This document shows, piece after piece, positions 46,044 to 58,199 of a stretch of DNA of 64,000 nucleotides. Positions within the stretch are counted from its first letter, which is position 1. Every line of letters begins with the position of its first letter. Below the pieces are notes generated by a model. That model searched no databases and was not told the DNA's origin. It was given only the letters and a program-made list of their open reading frames with translations. The translations under genes and the position numbers were made by a program. Location: NCBI GenBank assembly GCA_014871385.1, contig CM026426.1, positions 76,683,524 to 76,747,523 on the forward strand, in the 5' to 3' direction. This DNA is from Ceratodon purpureus. Its lineage: Eukaryota; Streptophyta; Bryopsida; Pseudoditrichales; Ditrichaceae.

Positions 46044-49000
46044 CTCATCCACCCCAACCTCAGGCCATTGTACAACAAGTCAGTTGGCAGATTTTGAAGA
46101 CACTAATTACTGTATCACTAGGGAAACTCTTGAAAGTTGCTTCCAATCTCACTGAGTATGTGAAGGCTAAAGTGTTTCCTAACACTGTACAATCGGCCCC
46201 TCCGTTAACAGTGCCCAAGAATCTAAGATCCCTCATCATGCACAACCAACTTGGAACCCCTCACCGTCTACAGATAGTATTACTTTGTAGGGCTATACTA
46301 AACACGTTGTGGGAGCGGTGGATATTGACATATGTCTCCACGTGATTTCTGTGTAGGTGGGTAATTCTACACTCGAAAAATGTACTATTGGATGGCGGCG
46401 CGGGGGTTAACCTGATTATTGAGGAAGAACGCCTACGTTTGGTACATCTCCGGCATTGTACCAACTGCAAATGGCCGACTAGGCCGTGGTACACCTGGTT
46501 GGGCTGATACAAAATGTGCAAATTCATATTCATTGGATTCCACACAATATCAGTCTTACGGTTATACACAACAAGGAGGTCAATGAAGCCTACAACATGT
46601 TATGGGGTTGCCCTTGGCTCATAAACGCCAAAGCCACTCATGACTAGGGCAATAAGTTGGTGACTATCCAACGAAATGGCACAGTCAAAACCATCCCCAA
46701 TAATCAAAGGACCGGCCCCCTACCAAAAGTCCCTAAGGTGCTAGTGTGCTACAATTTGGCCAAAGGGCTGACCGATGAAGAAGAGGAATGGCTCACAGAA
46801 GATGATCTGTTTGTAGTAGGAACACTTACCTTGCCAAAATCTCTAAAAGCACTGACTGGGAAGGGAACCGACTTGTGGACAACCGACTGTGAGACACCAA
46901 CAATTCCAAGTACTGAGGCGCCCACATACCCCGAGCACTCCTATACTTTTACAGAAAAGGGGATACCAGTCAATGAAACCGCGGTTAGGGACCATCCCAA
47001 ATCCATGAATTTTGCAGCTTGAAATTGAACTGAAGAAGAGCAATTGCGCAGGCTCAATGTAGGCACTAAAGAAGACCCTAAGATTGTGAAAATCAGTGCT
47101 CAATTAGAGCCAACTTTAGCACATGAGGTTGAGGCCTTACTAAGGGAATATACCAACGTCTTTGCGTGGACTCATAAGGACCTCAAGGGCATCCCACCAT
47201 CAGTGGCTCAACATCGAATTGTGTTGGACAAGGATGTCTCCCCTATCCATCAAGCTCAATTTCAAATGAACTCTAACTATGCCAATATAGTGAAGCAAGA
47301 CATTGATAAGTTGTTGGTTGCTAGGTTCATTGTACTATTCAAAGAGGCGACTTGGCTCTCACCTATTGTTGTTGTAACCAAAAAAAATGGTCAATTGTGT
47401 ATTTGTATTGATTACAAGAAATTAAATACGGCCACTAAAAAGAATCCTTATTTTTTACTCTTTACAGAAGAAGTGCTTGATGATGTGGCAGGTTTTGAAA
47501 TGTATACCTTCGTGGACGGTCGGTCTGGCTATTGCCAGAGCATGATTGCTCCGGAGGATTGCCACAAAACAACCTTCATCACCGACCGGGACGCATTTGT
47601 GAGGATGGTGATGTCGTTCAGATTAACTAATGCACCACCGACCTACCAAAGGGCTGCGAATACGGCCTTCAAAGATTACCTAGGGCAGTTCATGAAACTA
47701 TTTTTTAATGACTTCACAGTCTACACTGGTACAGGTGACCAACTGTCCAAACTCAGACTATGTTTTGGCAAGTGTAGGGAGTATGGTATCAGCCTGAACC
47801 CATTTGCATTCATGGTTACTTTAGTCATCATCTTAAGGCATGTTGTCTCTAAATTGGGGAAGATGTCTAATTCCAAGAAAATTCAAGTAATCTAGGATAT
47901 CCAAAGGCCCAAGCGTGCAGCCGACGTTCAGGTGTTCAATGGCTTTGCTCAGTCCAACAGGATTTACATTAAATCCTATGCCCATACTATGGAGCCTATA
48001 ACTCGGTGATGCGGAAGACTGGGGAGTTTGAGTGGACCAATAAATGCAAAACTGCCTAGATGGAGATCAAGGAACGTTACACCAAGGCACCAATCCTGGT
48101 CGCACTACAATCGGACTTTGAATTTCACGTCTATACAAATGCTTCAGACATTGTTGTGGGAGCTATGTAGGCTCAAAACCAGACGGGGAAAAGTGATTAA
48201 TTCATTGCTTATGCCTCTCAATTGTTGAATTTAGTTGAGCGCAATTATACAACAATTGAAAAAAAAGCACTAGCCATGGTGTATGCTCTAAGTAAGTACC
48301 GTCACTATCTACTCGGAAACAAACTAGTCTTTTATGTGGACCATATGGCGTTAGTATACTTCATTAATAAGCCTCAAGTGTCAGGGCGTATTGCACATTT
48401 GCTGTTGTTGTTTCAAGAATACGTTTTCACAGTGGTGTGCAAGCGGGGCAAGACACATGGTGCAACCGACATGTTGAACCAACTGTCAAACGGTGAGCCA
48501 CCCATTGACGTACCAAATGAGCTACCCAACACCAGTTTATTTGATGTCAAACACGAATGGCTACACGATGTAGTCAACTACTTACAAACATGCGAGCCGA
48601 CTGAGACGATGACAAAAGATGAAATACGTAAGTTGTTATTGCGCGCACTTCCGTATACCCTAATCGGTAACACGAAAGTGCGCGCAATAACAACTTACGG
48701 GATCCCGTAAACGGTGATGCGGGAGGTGCATGACGGCTATGCGGGAGGTCATTTTTTGTAGAATATCACTTCCTGCAAGATCTTAGACGCCGTTTACTGG
48801 TGGCCATACTTGCACAAGGATGTTTCGGAATATTGCCAAGCATGTCATAAGTGCCAATGGGTTGCTGGGTTAGCTAATACACGACTTGCTCAACTAGTGA
48901 CCAGTTTACCGGCAAAGCCGTTCATGAAGTGGGGCTTGGATTTTGTAGCGCCAATTAAGCCAGTGGCAGACCGTACAAAAAATAGCTACATCCTGGTGGC

Positions 49001-49750
49001 AATCAACTACGCTACTAAATGTGTGGAGGCTAAGGCCTTATGTACCAATACGGCAACAGTTACTACTAGATTCTTGTACGAACAAATTTTGACCCTCTAT
49101 GGCTGCCCTCTAACTCTTGTTAGTGACCAAGGAACTCATCTCATCAGTGAGGCCATTGAACATTTAGTACAGCATTTCATGCTTTTGCACAGGGCATCCA
49201 CAACAAACTATCTTTGGAGCAATGGTCAGGATGTGTCCAAAAATAAGGCCATTGGTCCTCTGTAAACGAAGTTAATCAGTGACCATAGAACCAACTGTGA
49301 CGAGCATCTGCCGACAGCCTTACTGTCCTATAGGTCTGTATTCAACATTAATACCGGACATACCCCTTTCAAGTGGACTATGGGCTCCACTCTTTGATGC
49401 CTACTAAGTAAAGCGTTCCAACTCAGCGAACTGCTTGTAGTATCAATTTTACCCACACACATGTACTGAAAGCTTGCATAGCCAATTTAGAGCATTAGAT
49501 AGTTATCGATTAGTAGCGCAAGAAAACACCGGCATCCGCCAATGGGACTAATCTCTCTAGAGTCAACAACATTTTTGACAGAAGGACTTCTAAGTGGTGG
49601 ACCATGTCCTCTAGTATCCCAAAGGAGAGAAGGAACATGCAGGCAAATTTAATTGTTGATGGTTTGGTCCGTATCGAGTACAGTATAGATTACCAAACAA
49701 CACAACATTGTTGGTAACAAAGGCCGACTTTGAGCCAAATCCCATCATAG
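46044..49750 (+). pseudogene. pol: Pol of the old Ty3/gypsy element
   Basis: Blocks in order: protease LLDGGAGVNLI (Asp codon at 46391); RT from 47044 (WLSPIVVVTKKNGQ; YTFVDGRSGYCQ) with the catalytic motif changed to FFNDF (about 47701), so the YxDD aspartate pair is lost; RNase H at about 48100-48500 ([16 protein letters not shown]); integrase with CHKC, GLDFVAP and SDQGTHL (about 48830-49140). The expected catalytic Glu block at about 49215 reads NGQDVSKN, without Glu. Stops and frameshifts occur between blocks. A 24-bp perfect inverted repeat lies at 48627-48699. Non-functional. Confidence 0.9.
48627..48699. repeat. Perfect 24-bp inverted repeat with 25-nt loop
   Basis: Arms at 48627-48650 and 48676-48699 are exact reverse complements, CGTAAGTTGTTATTGCGCGC then ACTT. 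They lie between the RNase H and integrase regions of the old pol, where related elements have ordinary coding sequence. Confidence 0.97.
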
Positions 49751-49989
49751 TCAATATAAATAAACACAAGCCATACTAGTTCTACTAAGAGGAGCAGTTG
49801 GTCATGGTCAGTCCTAACCACTAGCCACGTGGCTTGACCACAGAGGACTCCACTCAACCCCAACCTTCAACAGACATCCCTGAGGCATGTTTAAGTAGCA
49901 AAACAGACACCAACATTCCCTTAGTCAACTTACTTGGTTGCTCTTCACCAAACCTCGAGACCCAAAGATTTACACTCAACCCTTGAATG

Positions 49990-52900
49990 GACGATTAAAC
50001 TCATCTAGTTATAGCCTCTACCATGACTGCCCCAGCAATTAGTGCAGCTTCACTAGCGCTGCAAGCCATTATGACTGTGGCCTGCTTCACCATCGAAGCC
50101 ATCCCTAAGAATACACCCCCACCCTACCCTCGATTGTCTCCTTCCTCTTACCTTCTTTGTCTTCTTTCCTTCGCCCAACACGCGGCCTCTTGAGTGCTAG
50201 TATTTCCCCTCTTTCTCCTTACACCCGCCAACCCGCTAGCTTAGGGTTTAGTATTTATACTGCTCCACCGTCGATCCAACCCACCGATTGTTCTACTCAC
50301 CTTCTCTCTTCTGCCGCGGCATTGTCATCTACGCCCCGTTGTGCATACCGTGGTGTGCATTGGAAACGACCCCTGTCGCCCTCCTTCCTTCGCACATCAT
50401 TTGCACCAACGTCAAGCTATAGGAGGAGCCGCCAAACTCACTTGACAATTGTGCAAATCTGCTGAGTGTAGGAGCTCACTCTGTAGTAGCTTAAGTTGTC
50501 ATTTCCCTAGTTCCGAGCTGCAGCAGCCCTTGTCCCTCGCTGTGCAGTTCAAGTCAGAGTGTTTCTGTGTCCTTGCCGCCCCTTTCTCCTAGTCCTTTAG
50601 TCAAAATTCCGCAGCAGCGGCCCTCTTGCCTTTGTAGTCCCTTTGTCGGCTTGTCTAGCCGATTAGGTCTAACTGTCATTTCTGCAGCCCATGTCAAGGT
50701 CAAGGTTACTGATCACCGCTTGGATATAGAGTCTATTCATACTCTCCCCGGTTTGTCTTGTTCAGTAGAGCGTATCACATTGGGTCCCCCTCCCACTCTC
50801 ACTGTTCTCGCTTTGTCATCGGGTTGTGCACATTATCCGCCCCCACCTTAGTTAATTTGATCCACCGTAGTCAACAAAGGTAGTCCACCGTGTCTTACAA
50901 ATCTCCAGTCTTGTCATGCCCATGAGCATTGCTCGACAACTAGAGAAAGCACTTCAGACAGCCTTGACTTTCCACATTACTCCTTACAGGTTTTACGACC
51001 TGATTCCGCAGCTCCTCACGACACTATTGACCACACCATCATCATTACTAGAGCCGAGCCGTCAATCGTGCCCGGAGTCAGGAGTTGATGGACAAGGCAG
51101 GGCGGAGCGAGCTGCCCAACCTTATCTCAATCGCCACTATCAAGATGATTCCAGCAGAGATACTATCTTAGCTCCCTTGGCAGCCCCAATTCCGCCCCTG
51201 GGGAAAAACAGCCGCTACACAGCCGACTCTTTGGACTCTAGGCGGGGTACTAAACGCAAGCTTGTTCCGGTTGACGCTAGAGTTCTCAAGCGTATTGTGA
51301 CCAAGAACCTACGTCGTTGCTAGGAGGTCACCTTTGAGCCCTTCATCCATTGGGACTGGTGGAAGGCCATGGCGGATGATGATTGGGCGGTTCAAACCAG
51401 CCTCAAAGTTTCTTACCACTTCACCTGGCCCAAAAGTCGGACAGAGTTGATTTAAGACTTTGTCGAAGAATTTGAGTATGAGCCCTCTACCCTGGGTGGT
51501 CGACCTATAGCTCCGTAATCCACGTCTACTATCCTTTCGATGGTGCATGGGAAGCTTGTTGAGATCACAACTTATGTTTCTCCCGCTATGATTGAAAGCC
51601 AACAACCACCTCTGCAATGGTATTTGGGTCACCGCCTTCTCTAGGGACTACCAGACACGCGTCCAAGCATTGAGCAACGCCATAGGCTTCAAGTAGCGCT
51701 TCATGTTTGCCAACAACGACCTCATGTAGCACATCTTGAGAGAAGAGAAAGTTGGCAAGAAGAGTGAGCATTTTGACTAGTCCCACTTCGCCCTCACTAA
51801 TTTATACTGGCATTTGTTGTATCTCCATTTGAGCGCCAAGGGTCAACGTTGACTAAGAGGCGGCCTGTGATGGACGCTACTGTCTCATACTAGTTTTTAG
51901 ATAAGGAGTACATCGTCAATCCTTTACATGTGTCCTCCAGTGTAGACACCATGGACGGGAGCCACAAATGGACTCCACTGAGTAAGCCATTCACCCTAAA
52001 CAGCCGACTCAAGCCCAAAGATAAAGTTAGTGGGGATCGGACCTCCACTACGATTTACCCTTCTGCCAAACCAATCACCACCAAGCCGACTCCTCATTCA
52101 CGCGAGCGCTCTTTGAATGTTGGCCGTCCTTGCCTATGTTTGATCAAGAAGGTCCAACAACCCGCACTGACCAACCCAACGCCACCGGCACATTAGCAAT
52201 CGGAGATACCTCTTCCACAGTTGACTGTCTCGCCAAGCTGTAGGTCTCCGTTACGCTCTCGTCCACCTTTGCAAGGTCCTGCCGGCCAATCTCCACGATA
52301 GTCCTCCAACAATGACGCGGCTTTAGTTTGCCACGTGAGCGGAACTCCCATCTATAGGGTTTGTGGTTCTTCCAAAGCATCATCGGCCCTGGGCCAGGAC
52401 CCACTTCTGTCAACCAATCACGTTGATCACCTAACTACCAAGGTGGTGTCTCCGAGAGTGTGCATATAGCCTTCCGGCAGGGAGCTAACTGTGTCGCAAC
52501 CGCAGTCGCCGGCTCAACCGGCCCAAGGCGACGTCCATCATCAAAAAGACGATCAGGTTATGCACGAGGCCACTGACTTGCAACCCCATCATTTGACTGT
52601 CGCTGCTACACCTCCCCTTCAACAATCAACCCCCCTATCGGCCTAGCCTCATCACGTTCCAGCATCCATCCCGCCACTCAAGAGCCACTCTTGTGAGTAC
52701 ACGCCCTCACACCCGCAGCCACCACATCAAAATTCAAGCGGATCCCTCGACAATTCTAACGGCAAACCTTCACTGGGCTCCGACGACTCTCCCATCAAGT
52801 ATCGGGTCTTAATGAATAATCTATAAGCAATGGCAACGGTCCTTGTTAGGACCCGGGGAAAAGCACGGTAAGGTGAACCAGAAAGTGACACATGTGATCA

Positions 52901-53860
52901 TTTGGAAGTGATTATAAAGTGTGCTGTTTTTCAAAGCTCAAATCTGATTTTGAGCATTTTGGTGTAGTTTTTGAGCATTTTAGTCACTTTTTATGGTGTC
53001 ATAAGGTATTTTATATGCATCTTCATAAAAAGAAAATCCTCAATTGAAACTATTTAGACCACTAATTCTAAATCATGAATATAAACTTTTCCTAAGTTTT
53101 AATCTCATCATTTAGGGCCCTCTATTGTCTTTAGAGGATGTGTTTTCCAATTCAAAAATCATTGTTCGGTGAAAAAAAACTCATCAAAAGTACCGTAGAA
53201 GTGACCCTCTTAAAAAACATCCTTGCGGTACTTTTGGAACCCTAAACCAATTAATGAGTATATGAATTGACTATTTTAAAATACCTCTTAAACATACACG
53301 GGGCCCCACTTCATCAAAAGTGATTTTTAGATAGTTTTTTATTCTTTTCTAGCCACTTTTTCAAATGACTGCATTCACTTTGCTTGGATTTAAAGCCTTT
53401 ATACAATAACTTTAAAGTTTCTACTTTGCACAAAACTTTTCCAAGTTGTAGAAAAACCACTGACCAGCGGTACTTACTCCTAGAGAATCAAAAATTGGCT
53501 TTGGAGTTCAACACAAGGACCCTCCCTCCTTGCGAGTTGAGCCGCGCCATTCATGAATATGCAGCCACCAAGCAACGCGACCTCAAGGCAGCTTTAGCTG
53601 CTCATCACGCTGATTACCCTCGCCAATAGCGATGGCTTCTCCGGTCCGAGGAGCATAACCTAGAGTTTGCGCCATCGTTTGAAGATGAAGAGCTGGCCGC
53701 GGTTGACATCACCTGTGAACCTGCACATACCCGCCTACCGGATGGAGTTGCAGCCACAATGGTCTCCGTCACCACTAACCAGGAGTACCTCGATTTGTTG
53801 GCTACCGCTGCCAACAGCACTCCTGCAAATAACCTAGCCCTTTGATACTCCCTCAACGCC
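49990..53860 (+). pseudogene. Decayed additional ORF region of the old Ty3/gypsy element
   Basis: After the integrase C terminus the sequence remains Pro/Ser/Thr-rich and coding-like in changing plus-strand frames (for example 50916-51323; then WDWWKAMADDDWAVQTS near 51345; LTNLYWHLLYLHL near 51800; and DLKAALAAHHADYPRQ near 53600). Position, size and a globular-then-linker layout mirror the young element's extra ORF. Homology is inferred from position and character, not alignment. Frameshifts and stops are frequent, and an AT-rich block interrupts it at 52850-53460. Confidence 0.45.
52850..53460. mobile_element. AT-rich block interrupting the old extra ORF (probable insertion)
   Basis: Composition changes abruptly from GC-balanced coding-like sequence to AT-rich sequence at about 52850 and back near 53460. 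It includes an inverted AAAAGTACCG/CGGTACTTTT pair (about 53189-53241). I could not define ends or a target duplication. Confidence 0.35.
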
Positions 53861-54126
53861 TGCGCAAAGCCGACTTTTATAGCACTAACTTAACTAGAAC
53901 TCGAGGAAGTCCACACCAACTCTGCAACACCGACTTAGTTATCTTAAGACGTAGACTCTGGGCCTAGCCGACTAGATCCTGTCTATGTCAAATGGGTTTA
54001 GCTGGCACTAACATTTCTCATTTCTCATTTTTATTTTTTATTTTTTTTGTATTTCTTAAAGTTTCATTTACCCTACTGTTTTTTTTCCTCCACCCTTTAC
54101 ATCTAGGTTCTGAGGACATAACTACC

Positions 54127-54141
54127 GGAAAAAGGCGATGA
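54127..54141 (+). other. Polypurine-tract relic of the old element
   Basis: GGAAAAAGGCGATGA directly precedes the TGTTAACCGG start of the 3' LTR, in the same place as the young element's tract. Confidence 0.5.
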
Positions 54142-54557
54142 TGTTAACCGGCACTTTAGTACATCCTGCCTTAATTTCATCCGTTTTGACCCTGACAGTT
54201 CTCATCCAGACAGTCTGCGGGTATTAATCCTGACCTAGTGGATGTTTTCCGTTAGCCGACTTCAAATGAACCGGATTAGGTTAAGCAGTTTAGGGGGGTT
54301 AGGTGATTGAAGAACTTTGGAGTAATCATTCTGCTTTAGTGGAAGAAGGACCAAGAAGGTCGGGAAGAGATAGGACGTATCGTACTTGATTCTTGGCAGA
54401 TTTTTGCCTTGTGCATTTTACTTTCCAATCTCCTTCAAGTGTACTTGTACAGTTTTCAAGTTTATCGGGTATTTTGATTGTCTTGAATGATTGAATATTG
54501 AATGCATTGGCGAAAGTTTGAGAGGTTCAGGATTTAGAGTAAATCCTCTCCTTACTA
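54142..54557 (+). repeat. 3' LTR of the old Ty3/gypsy element
   Basis: It starts TGTTAACCGGCAC and ends near CCTTACTA, where the canonical terminal CA appears mutated. It shares its first 10 bp, GCCGACT-type blocks, a TTTAG...TAAATCCTC end block and overall length with the LTR at 63144-63596, so both belong to one family. Confidence 0.6.
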
Positions 54558-55385
54558 GCGGGGCTTCTTCTACCGCACAACTTTCCAGTCCAGCTGTCTA
54601 ACGTCGTCAATGGAATAGACTTGGGAAATGGGCAACACTGCTTTCATTAGTATGGCAAAGAAAAACTCTCCCTTACATGGACATTGTATAAACCTCAAAC
54701 GCATTGAAAAATATTATGAGATGGAGATTGCACCTGCTGAACATGGTTCATGAAAACGTGCGGTTGAACAGTAGTTACCGGCCTCTGCGGAGTTTTTAAC
54801 CGACCAAAACCCATCCTCGTCACATCGCATGATCAGATTGCCTTCTTGATGTGGCTTGATCCAAGAGCACCGTAGTCTTGTAAACTTAAAAATCGCGTGG
54901 TCGAGTCTCACAATATCTTTAATTATTCCTACATAGTTCAGTGATGCCTCCACAAGGTTTCAATCGGCACGTATGACCTTCATACTTGGGTAACAAAAGC
55001 TCCAATTCCCGAGTCAAACGATACATGACTTTGCCCTACTTCATTGTCTACTCTTACGTGGTATCCTAAAGCTCACATGAGGTTGTAGTGTCCCACAGTT
55101 AGACATGGCATCATCGACATCGTTACAAGTGACAAATCAGGGTTCAATCCATCACGGTCCATGTCTCTTAGCCAGGAACTGCATTTCACGAACTGCCTTC
55201 CCCGACGACCCTCCTCTCTTTGCCTTATCTCCGTGTATTCCCTTCAGTTCAAACGAACTCAATTATAATACACAGAAAATGCCTACATTCACTAAATGCT
55301 TATGAAGAAGACATACTTTTAAGAAATTGGATTCAACCTACTTGTAAAGAGGAAAAGCATATAGACATCCATTACTCTCATTGAC
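54558..55385. other. No recognisable feature
   Basis: Mixed composition, short ORFs on both strands only. It may include the eroded 3' end of the CACTA relic that follows on the minus strand; no CACTA terminus was found. Confidence 0.4.
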
Positions 55386-57501
55386 GGGTTCAAGTACACT
55401 TACTTGTATAATGCTGTTGTTAAATCATTATGTCGTATCACGAACTCGTGAAGTTCTAGCAGCTCTGACCCATCCCATTCCCTCTCCTTCGGATTCCCTT
55501 TCAAGCACTTCACCACAATCTCTGTCGTCCTCATCCATGTCCCAAATAACACGAGCGTGTCGACAATACATTCCGAAATGCTCCGTCACAAACTCCAAAT
55601 CTTCCTCGTACATATATCCCATGGCAATAGAACCCTAGGCCGGCCCTTGTTCCTAATTAGCGACTTCAGATGTCCTAGGTATCTCTCCATATTGTACATC
55701 CACCTGGCATGCACGGGTCCGCACCAATATAACTTCGTGGCCAAATGCTGTATAACGTTCCAATATCCTGGTGGAAAGTGTAATTCCAAGAGCCAAGCTG
55801 TCTCTGCTACATAGTTCTAGAGCTTCGGTATACGACGCCGATCGATTTTTTTTGCACGGAAGTGCTTGAAACAGTGTGCTAGTCTATTTATGGCTACTCG
55901 AGGACCTGGTGCTAGGAAAGACATGATTGTTTCAGGCATAACTTCTTGCATCGGGATGTGCTAGTCGTGGCTCTTTAGAAATTATAACTTCCCTTTCTCT
56001 AAATTCACTAACATATCAAAATTAGTGCAGTGCCTCGATGGCGTCCAAACAAACTTTATAGTTTTTAAAACCGTCCTTTTCACTTCTGGGCATAGAACGT
56101 ATGGGGTGGGGGCTTTAGATACTCATTTATTTTTTTCTATCTCACCAAATGTATCTCATCAAATCTATCTCTTCCATTACACCTGCACACTCTGCGTCCT
56201 TCCTGATAGCGATGGTATTGAGCTCATCGAGTAAAAATCCTATCATGGTAGCAGCTACATTTTTTTCAATGTGCATGACATCGAATGAGTGACGCACAGG
56301 CAACTCTTGCGAAAATAACATAATAAATTCTAGGTTAATACCACTACGGCAACACAAAACATGTCCGTAGCTAGGTCTCCGACTAGACAGACACCCCAAA
56401 TCTCATTCTATCTAGCACTTCATGCAGATAAATGCACGGACCATCCGCTGCATAATCAGCATGATGATCCAACAACACTGGGAATGCATTTGGCACAATC
56501 GACAATTGGGTGCCATAGCTCAACGCAATTCCCATAAATATTATATCTCGACTACCAATGCATTACAAGCTGCATACCGTAACTATCCGATAGTGAATGT
56601 CCAGCATCATGAAATATTTATTTGTGGATAACCACGATGGTAAATTGTAGTTCAGTAATAGAATAGGCCATAAAGAGTAGATGCTTCTCTTCTCACCTAA
56701 AGAATTTATATCGTTGGCCATGAGGGCCATTCGGACATTCCGATCCTCTTCACCAAATTCATGTCTGAAGCGTGTGTTCATAAACTTCCATTGCTTTGAC
56801 TAAGACACGTACATAATAATGTTGTGGTCGAAGCGCTACATCGACCACCATGTCATAGCAGCCGCATGCTCTACACTTCTAAACTTCCTCTTTAGTTGCC
56901 GAGTAATTAGGAAGTAACGAGCCACCTTCTGTGGTACCTCAGAACGACCACATCTTTTACTTTGGAAGGCTCGGCAACTCGGACACACCCTTGCGTCCTT
57001 GATTTCTCCTATGAATAGTGAGTAGTTGTTAAGGCACATGTCAATACTCCGATACAAATGACCAGGCCGCTTTAGGTATTCCAACACCTCCTTGTACGAT
57101 TGGGGTAAAGAGTTTGGTTGTGGCAAAATCGTCATGTTTAGTCTGCCGAACAATACATCCAAATAGGTGTTTGAACACTTGTGCAGTTTTCCGGAGCTGA
57201 GTAGGAGGTAAGTTGTACCCATGCTCGAGTGCTCTGATCCTTCTAAGAGCGGAGTAGCAGCGGCCTCTTCCAGTGCACGAACTGCTCTGTCATCATTGTT
57301 GTCGCTATGTGCACACGTCAAGGACTCATCGTCGGACAACTCTGCCTCCAACTGTATGGGATGTTGGATTGGAGATGGCATACGTTCACCGTTGTTGGAT
57401 TCCATTTCCATTGAATTTAAAAATTCATTCAACTGTGGTTTAAAACAGTGGTTGTCATCAGGCAATCCACCAACACCATCCTCATTGTTGGGTATGTGCA
57501 T
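55386..57501 (-). pseudogene. CACTA (En/Spm) TNP2-type transposase relic
   Basis: Read on the minus strand from 57501 down, the blocks follow TNP2 order. An acidic N-terminal region comes first (DDESLTCAHSDNNDDRAVRAL). Then ARVCPSCRAF and KVARYFLITRQLKRKF (about 57000-56880); RNVRMALMANDINSLG and WPILLLNYNLPSWL (56720-56610); LPVRHSFDVMHIEKNVAATM (about 56310-56250). Finally comes the C-terminal region LELHFPPGYWNVIQHL and CGPVHARWMYNMERYL (55789-55690), then AMGYMYEEDLEFVTEHF (about 55625-55575). Stops and frameshifts separate the blocks. Intact TNP2 proteins cut CACTA elements at their terminal repeats. Minus-strand ORFs further upstream (57853-57521, 58165-57950) may be its leader but are unrecognised. 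Element ends not found. Confidence 0.88.
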
Positions 57502-58194
57502 CTCGAGATGGTCACCTTCTTCAAAGGTAATGGAGTCTCCATCTGTGCCGTGTACCCCCTTCCACCTTCCCTATGCCTAATATTACCATCTCCCCTTTCC
57601 TCCAGTAGAGCAACTGCCTCTGTTCGTATTGCATCCGCTCCATCAAATGTGTCAATGACCATTTGTTGTAGATCCATACCTGGATCCAAGCCGCTCTGAT
57701 CGCCTCGGTTAACTTGGAGAGATGCTTGGCCTCCGTAATACCATAAGACATGGTCGTCCCATTCGTCGCCTGAAGCGTCACGATCGTAGCCCTACATTCA
57801 ATTAAAATGTCCTCAATGACGAGTATCAAATGCCTGTCAATTTGCAAAAACATGACATCAACATCAGAGACGTATACATCATCCCCACCTATATCACTAA
57901 GTAAACAAAATTAAGCTTTGAATTGGAATGGAACCTAAATAAAGATCAACTACCATTCACAAGAAACCCCAAAATCTAAATAATTATGTTTGAAGGTATT
58001 ACTTCTAAAGACCCAAAGAACTATGAGTGCCAACAATTTCTCGTCAGACACCTCCAATAAGCCGCTTAAGATTTTTAGAGAGTGCTGCTCCCGCATGCAC
58101 AACTTATAGGGACAATGCAATTTCGGCAACTCCTTCAGCATGGCATATTTGAGCTCCCTGTCCAAGAGTTTCCTCTTTCGATGACGAATTCGAT

Positions 58195-58199
58195 CTTTG
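58195..58199. repeat. Target-site duplication CTTTG, left of solo LTR
   Basis: Five bp before TGTGAGC; identical to 60721-60725. Confidence 0.5.

Larger units (their letters stand above)
35350..54557 (+). mobile_element. Old, decayed Ty3/gypsy retrotransposon hosting a younger insertion
   Basis: Gag (35470-36787), protease-RT-RNase H-integrase (46044-49750), an extra 3' ORF region (49990-53860) and a 3' LTR (54142-54557) follow in the usual order. They are split by the young element at 36788-46038. Excluding that insert and one target-site copy, the surviving old element is about 9.95 kb. Many stops and frameshifts, a damaged RT catalytic motif and a missing 5' LTR show long decay. It is a relative, not a copy, of the young element: domain order and the extra ORF match but sequence is strongly diverged. 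Confidence 0.88.
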
